From Symbiodinium natans (Eukaryota > Sar > Dinophyceae > Suessiales > Symbiodiniaceae): a DNA stretch of 64,000 nucleotides. Below are positions 57,409-64,000 of this stretch, piece after piece. The translations under genes were made by a program, and so were the position numbers. Below the pieces are notes generated by a model. The model ran no database searches and was not told where the DNA came from. It saw nothing but the letters and a program-made list of their open reading frames with translations. Numbering within the stretch: position 1 is the first letter of the stretch; the number at the start of each line of letters is the position of its first letter. Location of the stretch: the NCBI GenBank assembly GCA_905221605.1, contig CAJNDS010002535.1, positions 111,001-175,000 of the forward strand. The letters run 5' to 3'.

Positions 57409-57835
57409 GTGGATGCTTTTGGTAATCGCACGCCGTGCTAACACGGACGTGATCATCGTTCGAATATATACATGCTGTGGGCAATCGCACGCACTGCGCA
57501 ATCATCGTTCGACCGTTGATGCTCTTGGCAATCGCACGCCGTGCTAACAAGGACGTAATCATCGTTGGAATATGGATGCTGTGGGCAATCGCACGCACGC
57601 ACTGGTAACACGGGCGCAATCATCGTTCGACAATGCATGCTTTGGGCAATCGCACGCACGGGTAAGAAGGACGTATACATCTATAGCACAGATGTAATCA
57701 GCGTTCGAATATGTATGATTTGGGCAATCGCACGGCCTGGTAACACGGACGTACAGTAATCCTCGTTCGACCGTGGGCGGTTTAGCCAATCGCACGCACT
57801 GAGAACACGAACATCCCTGTTACCAGAGCATCCAT
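57409..57835. repeat. Tandem repeat of about 60 bp, seven degenerate copies
   Basis: Consensus ATGCTTTGGGCAATCGCACG, then CACTGGTAACACGGACGT, then AATCATCGTTCGAATATG. Copies vary in length from about 46 to 78 bp. Confidence 0.9.
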
Positions 57836-59289
57836 GTCCACACGATGATAAAGTCCGTGTTGCTGTTATTTGCAGTGTTTCGCGCACTTTACGACACTTC
57901 TTGTCAAACCGAGCCTTCGGGGACACTACGCGGCTGGGCATGCCGGAGCCGTGAGTTCGAAAAAAAAAACAAAACGCAAAACCACCGAGCCGCCACCGTA
58001 TTCTTTCAAATAATACATTTTGTTTTGCGATTATAAGCTTTCCACATACTCACTCGTGGCTTGCGCTGCAAATGACCATGCCTGAAAATGTGGCAACCTG
58101 GGCGAGAGCACAATTTTCGCATCTTCTGAAGTGTGCCAAGATTCTGTGCTCCGCACTGCCAACATTTGATGCCGCTGACGGCACGGCAAACGAGGTACGT
58201 CATGCCTTGTCCAAGGGTGACGTGTGCAACAGGTGGGCAAGAAACCACAAAACGGAAACAGGCCAAGAGCATGCATTCGAAAAGTTCCGGGCACGAGCGT
58301 GCAAGGCTTGAACCGGATAATGCATGCGAATACAGATGAACTACGAGAGAAATGGCAGTGATAAGCAGCGGGAAGAGAAAGACACCAACAACACAAGCAG
58401 AAACGAGGTTTCGGGAAGCACATAGCAATACTGTAAATACCGGTGGAAACGACGAAGACGAAACGACGGACGATGTGACAAATGCAACGGTCGTTCCACA
58501 GCCTCGATCGCGTCACTCGGCAAGAATAAGAAAGCACTTAGAATGAAAGTAAGAATGAAATTGAGAATGAGAGTAATGACATGTAAGGACATATGACAAT
58601 TGACAACCCTAAGCCACGGCTCCAGCCAACCCGCTACATATTTTTAAGCTCAAACTAGTTCGGCTCAAGCGTCATTTTCTTGGCCCGTCGCGCAGTTGAC
58701 AAAGCGGTCGTCAGCTGGCACCAAATGTGGACACTTGCCGGCAGGGCCTGCAGGGATGTGGTCAAGCTAGCTTGTGAAGGTCGAATGGTGGCCGCGATAC
58801 AGGTGCGCAATGTTGCGCACACGCTCCGAACGTGGTCGTCGTCGTCGACGTCCTGCGAGATGCGTCGGCTGCGATTTGCGTCCGCCCGTGCCCCCGCGAA
58901 AGGCGAAGGCGACGTACGTTAGCGCACTTCGGCCGCCCGACGAACGTATATATGCGGCACTTCACGAGCTGGCAAGGCCAGAACGGGACAGAGGATCGCC
59001 ACGATGGCACTGCCTGAGGCCGTGAGCGAGAACGGCACGCCCTGGCGCAGAAGCGCTTGCTTGACGCCAAGCATGGCGAAGCTGCAGCCCTGCAACGCTC
59101 TGCCCCGCGACGCCTCGGGCAACGATTGTGTGCCGAGCATGTTTCGTCGCCCAATTTGCCTGCGCTCCGACACTTGAAGTCGCCGCGACGGCTACTCGCA
59201 CGATGTTGCTCCTGGCTTGACCAGTGTGCTGGGGCCAACAGAACGCGCTTCTCCGAGCTCTGCGCTTCTCCGAGCTCTTAGAAGCTGTT

Positions 59290-61850
59290 ATATATAGTAC
59301 CCCTAGAAACCTAACACACCTTACGAACGAAGTAACCCTAAACCCTAAACCCAGAACCCTAAACATCCTAAACCCTAACCCTACTTACCAAGTCAAAAGA
59401 GCTTCCAAGTACTGTGGTGCGACTACATCCCGGCTGGCGTTATACCGGCCTTGAGCTGCACTCGCGATTCATGCGGTTCCTTCTGGGAGGGGGGTCTCGG
59501 GGTTGAGGGGATGAGGGTTGAGGGTTTAGGGTTGAGGGTTCATTTTGTTTTATTTGGCTCATTTGGGCCTGCAGTAGAATGCAGGAAAGTTATCACACTT
59601 TTGGGGTTCATGTGGCCGTAAGGCTTGAGTTGAGAGTCAATTTCGAAATCTTCTCATTCTTGATATATCTGTTGGAGCTCTATATATAACGCAGCAGAGG
59701 CGATAAAGTATAACGTCCTGTGGCGTGCCCTGTGCGCCATAGAGGGCCCCACGTCCACACGGCTTGTTGCGATGAATTCCGACTGTGGAGGGGCCCGTCG
59801 CCCTGCAAAAGGAACGTACCGCAGCATCCTGCAGACTGCGCCATCGGGTTTAGGGTTTATAGGGTTTAGGGTTTCCTACTTATCACCCTTCTATATTCAG
59901 CTTCCCTACTTATCACCCTTCCCAGGTTGCCCAGAAACCTAGGATTCAAAAGGGTGCCCTTTTTTTGCTTAAAGAGGTTTACAGGGGAACCTAAACCCCC
60001 CAAAAAGGGAATAAGGGTACTACTGGGCATCCTATCTTCTATAGGTACCGAACCTCCAAGTATACTGCACCAGCTTCTTTTTCCGGCCGTAGGTCACACC
60101 CGCTGTACGAACACTCTCAGCCCTGGTTGTCAGGACTCGACCAGCTGTGGAGACGTCACGTCCTGGGAATGTCAGAGGGATTAGGGTTTAGGGTTTAGGG
60201 TTTTCGGGGGTTTCGGGTTTAGGATGATTCGTACTTTTCAGGATCCACCGGTCAAAGCTTCGGGGGATACATCATACACCGCACCCTGAAGCCCAGACCC
60301 TAATCCCCAACCTCATACTGAACTTCTCATCTATCACGGGTACATATAATATAACGTCCCCCATACTCAACTGCATTCCATTTCTCTACTTGGCCAAAAA
60401 TCAAGACATGAAGAGTCATGAAGAGGCAGACAAGGGGATTAGAATAGGGTTTCTGGGGGATACTCAGTAGACTTCCTGCGTCAGCAGAGCTTCCCCAAGT
60501 ACTGCTTAGGGCTTCATTTCCACAACTTGCCAGACGCCCTACGCCCCAAACAAGTAGAACAAGGAGCCGGGCTCTCAAACCCTGGTTGACTTCCTCACTC
60601 TCACTTCTCGTTGTCAAAGACCCTTTACACCCTAAAACCTAAACCCGATAAACCCTATGATACACCCGAAACCCTAGGCCCTAAACCCTAAACCCTAAAC
60701 CCGAAACCCTAACCCCTAAACCCTAAACCCTATGCTAACCCCTATATAAACCCTAAACCCTAGCCTTCTTGCAGTTCATTTAGAATTTGTGGGGTTTATA
60801 CGGTTCCATTTGGAATAGGGGCAGAAGCAGCTCCCCCAACTATACTCAAGGCCTTCTTGGCAGCCCCAAACCCTGGAATCCACAGGGTTAAGGGTTAAGG
60901 GTTTAGGGTTTAGGGCTTGGGTTTAGGGGTGCTTCTTGAGTAAGTTCGGTAAAGGACTTTCACGACTTCAAACTTCTGAGGGCTAGTTTGCTCAAGATTG
61001 ATGGAGTTGACCCCCCATGTTGTCAGTTCAGTGATTAAACGGCTTCTGAGCTATATCACAAAATGCAAAACGTGCATGCGTCAATGAACATATTGAAAGG
61101 TGAGATCGCATGCGGGAGGGGGAGGAGGGGGAAAGGATAAATCTGGAAATTTAAAGCTTCAATCGACGATTGAACTGTGATCTTGGGGGATGAGGAAGCA
61201 TACAAAAAGCATTACGTGTTGATTTACGACTATGTATATTTATGTAGGTGTCCATATACATGTGTACATATGTATATATATATACACACATACATGTATA
61301 TATATATATATATGTGTGTTTTTCTTTGTCTGCCGGGTCGATACATGGTGACTCTACACCCTGTGATCCAAAACAAGAACGAAACGCGGAAGGCGGGGGT
61401 GCACGGACTCTTGCACGCCCAAAGCTCCCCAGCTCGTGACCCTCTTGAGGCTTAGGGGGGTTGGTTTAGGGTTTAGGGTTTAGGGTTTAGGGTTTAGGGT
61501 TTAGGGTTTAGGGTTTAGTGCAAGATTTCGGGTGGTTGTCAGGGCCTTCTTGTCGCGTGCACACGGGGCGGACTCGAGGGCAAAACCCAAAACCCCAAAC
61601 TAGTGCATGGTTGGGATCGTATTTAGACTTCTATTCCTCATTGGGTTTCAGTACCCTCAAAAACGTAACATGTTACCCCACTATGACAAAGTAGACCCGT
61701 AGAAACCCAGAAGAGGATCCCTTTTGTAGTAGTATTATGGAAGTGGGCACCCCAAAAACCCTATTTAGTATGGTTAAACCCTAACCCCTACACCCTACAC
61801 CCCACACCCTAAACCCTAAACCCTAAACCCTAATTCCATACTAGTACTAC
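59290..61850. other. Repeat-rich stretch without recognised gene
   Basis: Arrays at about 59335-59375, 60180-60205, 60675-60732, 61465-61515 and 61790-61832, the family C element, and a (TA)n tract at 61267-61313. Candidate coding fragments at 61520-61580 are too short to call. Confidence 0.5.
59927..60032. repeat. Inverted-repeat element, family C
   Basis: TTGCCCAGAAACCTAGGATT on the left and AATAAGGGTACTACTGGGCA on the right. Confidence 0.65.
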
Positions 61851-61880
61851 AAATGGGCCCTCTTGGCAAGGACTTCGGGC

Positions 61881-61930
61881 CTGAGCCAGCCGTAGCGCTG
61901 CGCCACGCGCTGGAAGGCCTCCCTGGCCTC
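61881..61930 (-). CDS. Candidate exon resembling the end of a J domain
   Basis: Fifty nt encode EAREAFQRVAQRYGWL between GCGCAG|GAG and a GC donor (CTCAG|GCCCGAAG). The pattern AFQRVAQxYxxL resembles helix III of DnaJ J domains. The HPD-containing part was not found, so this remains a suggestion. Confidence 0.42.
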
Positions 61931-61949
61931 CTGCGCTGCAAAGTTTTAC

Positions 61950-62250
61950 CTACTATTTTGCTTATTAAGAACCCCCCCCCCCCCCCTTACTATTTGCTTA
62001 TTAAGAACCCCCCCCCTTACTATTTTGCTTATTAAGAACCCCCCCCCCCCCCTACTATTTTGCTTATTAACCCCCCCCCCCCTCCCCCAAAAAAAAATGG
62101 CCTACTATTTGCTTATTAAGAACCCCCCGCCCCTCCCCTAAACAAATGGAACATAATTATTTCCCCTTGTTTTTACTTCCTTATAAGCGCACTATAGGTA
62201 GAATATAGGTATTGTCATTCCAATTTGTTGGGGGTTCTGAAGCAAATAGT
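61950..62250. repeat. Five tandem left arms of family E with poly-C, one inverted right arm
   Basis: CTACTATTTTGCTTATTAAG-AACCCCCC recurs at about 61951, 61988, 62019, 62051 and 62102 (some copies lack one T), and the inverse GGGGGTTCTGAAGCAAATAG is at 62228-62250. Confidence 0.88.
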
Positions 62251-62482
62251 AGTTTGGGGCTTCGGGGTCTTTACGGCCGTCTGACCCAGCAGTTGCCCTG
62301 CAGAACACTTCAGGACCTTCATGGGGTCACCTTGAATCCTAGGGCTTAGGGTTTAGGGCTTAGGGTTTAGGGTTTAGGTTTTGACCTCAAATCCCAGAAT
62401 CCAACAACCCAAAAAAACCCAACCCGCCCAAAACCCGAAAACCTTTCATGGTTTGCTTTCCCTGGCCCCGACTTCCCAACAC

Positions 62483-62544
62483 TCTCCTCGACGCTGTAGT
62501 CCCGCGTGCAGCTGAAGTCCAGGCGCCCACCGCCCTCCACCATC
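62483..62544 (-). CDS. Candidate exon: MVEGGGRLDFSCTRDYSVEE
   Basis: Acceptor TTCAG|G, GT donor (GAGGAGA|GTGTTGG). The right side shows the usual TTTAGGG array. No family recognised. It may belong to the same gene as the J-domain-like exon. Confidence 0.45.
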
Positions 62545-62559
62545 CTGAACAGGGGGGTT

Positions 62560-64000
62560 TAGGGTTTAGGGTTTAGGGTTTCGGGTTTAGGGTTTAGGGT
62601 CAGGCGTTCAGAGGGAGGTGTGTAGGATTTAGGTCTTCAGACCCTTTGGAAAACACACTAGGATCATCTGGAGCAGAAGTTATGAGCCCTTTTCATGTCC
62701 GCCCCATATCCAGTTATATAAGTGCAGAAAAGGGAACATTTTTCATCACCCACACGTACGGCTTCTATTTGCTTCTATCCCATATGACGGTCATCTCGAA
62801 TGAGCCCAAGCCCGAATATGGATAGATCATGACGACTCCTAAGCCCTAAGCCCGAAGCCCTAAGCCCTAAACCCTAAACCCTGAGCCCTAAACCACTAAG
62901 CCCCTAAACCCTGCCAGGTGCCCTGCCCCAAACTAGGCACCCTGGGGCTGCGAACTTCAGGGTTGGTATTCGTAGCCCCAAGGCGCCGGGACCCTGGACC
63001 ATCTAGGGTTGATGGTAGGGTTTAGGGTTTAGGGTTTAGGGTTTAGGGTTTAGGGTTTAGGGTTAAGAGTTTAGGGGTTTAGGGGTTAGCGTTCAGGGTT
63101 CAGGGTTTGGGGTTTAGGGCTTAGGGTTCCTTAACAGGTCCACAAGCACAAGCCCAAGGAGTGCGAAATCAGCAGAGCGTCTCGCTCCGAATCGCCACGA
63201 AGACATTCTCCAGGGAAACCTGCACGACTCGGGCTTGGGGATGTTGGGGCTCAGGAGAAGACCTAAACGGCCCCAAACCCTATATCGCTAAAGCCCAAAC
63301 TCCCCCTCAAGGAACGGTAGAGATCGCCCGATAAGGGTATCTCATTGTCCGGGACCCAAAATTCCTGTAAACTTAAACCCTGTAAACCCTGTGCCCAAAT
63401 GCCTACACCCTGAAGCCGAAACCCGATAAACCCTTATGCCTTCAACCCACACCCTAAACCCTAAACCCTAAACCCTAAACCCTAAACCCTAGGCATACCT
63501 TAAACCCTAAACCCTAAACCCGATAAACCCAAATAAACTGTTGGGAGTCGCGTATCTGACCCTCTGGGACCCCAGGCGGTGGGCAGCCAACCGGAGGGGG
63601 TCAGGAGCTGCATGCAAATACCTCGACAATGGGCTTCAGGTTTAGGGTTTAGGGCTTAGGGTTTAGGGTTTGGGGTTTAGGGTTTAGAGGCCCTTTGCGG
63701 TTTTAGGGCTTCTGGCCTTGTTGGGGTTTCGGGTTGGTAGGGTCTAAGAGTTCGGACTAGAGGCTTATTAGCTGAGCCACAGATCAATGGGGTTTAGGGT
63801 TTGGCGTTTATATTATAGGGTTTATAGGGTTTCAGGGGCTTATAGGGCTTATAGAGTTTATGGGGTGTATAGGGTTCATAGGGTTTCTCGGCTTATAGAG
63901 TTTGGGGTTTAGGGGTTGCTCTGGTGGGCGGATGCGTTGGGAGCACGAAGGCTATCATCGTCGAGCTTGGATGCCCTGCTGGGCGGAGGTTTAGGGTTTA
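62560..64000. other. Array-rich stretch, no gene established
   Basis: Arrays at about 62560-62600, 62838-62885, 63016-63065, 63450-63490 and 63640-63690. Possible short exons around 63185-63230 (VSLENVFVAIRSETL) and 63540-63645 cannot be confirmed. Confidence 0.45.

Larger units (their letters stand above)
55520..59290. other. Telomere-repeat-poor island, no gene established
   Basis: CpG-rich open frames overlap on both strands (for example 55759-56310, 58680-58922 and 58762-59238), but none shows a domain or consistent splice context. The island holds the TG tract and tandem repeat listed separately. Confidence 0.5.
3465..63999. repeat. Dispersed TTTAGGG/CCCTAAA (telomere-type) arrays across the window
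   Basis: Short arrays of the 7-bp plant-type telomere repeat, from two to about fifteen units, recur every few hundred bases from 3.47 kb to the right edge. They are absent only from the LINE, the copia element and most of about 55.4-59.3 kb. Locally homogenised variants occur: TTTGGGG, TTCAGGG, TTGAGGG, TCTAGGG, TTTCGGG, TTATAGGG, CCCTCTAAA, CCCTCCAAA. Longer arrays include 5246-5300, 5388-5455, 13233-13340, 14375-14456, 14880-14970, 19525-19585, 20192-20290 and 42955-43055. They are interstitial, not a chromosome end, because orientation alternates. In many introns the orientation is fixed relative to the adjoining exon. Confidence 0.97.

Noticed and set aside
56855-57619. 254-codon His/Thr/Arg-rich frame and its opposite-strand Cys/Val frames
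   Set aside because: They arise from the TG/CG dinucleotide tract and change character exactly at its borders.
3465-63999. Chromosome end or true telomere
   Set aside because: Arrays alternate in orientation, are short and are separated by genes and elements throughout; none extends to a window end as a long uniform tract.

Overview
The window looks like nuclear DNA of a dinoflagellate, probably a Suessiales/Symbiodiniaceae-type genome. The evidence is: split genes with tiny exons, GC/GA/GT-AG introns, plant-type telomeric repeats (TTTAGGG/CCCTAAA), two partial matches to the dinoflagellate spliced leader, and a Ty1/copia element. The species cannot be named from the sequence alone. Nearly all real coding sequence is on the minus strand, in exons of 30 to about 120 nt. 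That is why very few of the open reading frames longer than 60 codons are genes.

Layout. 1-3464: degenerate LINE (ORF1, APE endonuclease, reverse transcriptase) running off the left edge. 3569-16868: at least 12 exons of an ABCG-type ATP-binding cassette gene. They rebuild an uninterrupted nucleotide-binding domain from the segment before Walker A to the H-loop; the membrane part lies beyond the left edge or is lost. A 217-codon coiled-coil ORF (11026-11676) sits in one of its introns. About 23936-54904: some 20 exons of a second gene. Its N-terminal half carries SHQW and WYDYxSCPQ motifs and its C-terminal half ankyrin-like repeats. One of its introns holds a complete, apparently young copia retrotransposon (30718-38780, two 198-bp LTRs that look identical, one uninterrupted polyprotein frame, TSD CCCTA). 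28.4-30.3 kb: poly-G tract, 9-bp minisatellites and palindromic tandem repeats. About 55.4-59.3 kb: an island almost free of telomeric repeats, with a TG/CG tract and a roughly 60-bp tandem repeat. 59.3-64 kb: repeats and a few isolated candidate exons, one resembling the end of a J domain.

The main observation is that the intergenic and intronic space is packed with dozens of short TTTAGGG/CCCTAAA arrays placed non-randomly against exons. In the sense direction an intron commonly opens with TTTAGGG repeats and closes with CCCTAAA repeats, so the pre-mRNA could fold into a hairpin that brings the splice sites together. Other short terminal-inverted-repeat elements, of about ten families, fill the rest of the introns. 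A 70-bp stretch of one array plus its flank occurs a second time 453 bp away, bordered by a 14-bp direct duplication, which suggests that arrays are copied and inserted. I interpret the window as genes dissected by introner-like, telomere-repeat-bearing inverted-repeat elements. The exon motifs, phases and array orientations are read directly from the sequence; the mobility mechanism is inference.
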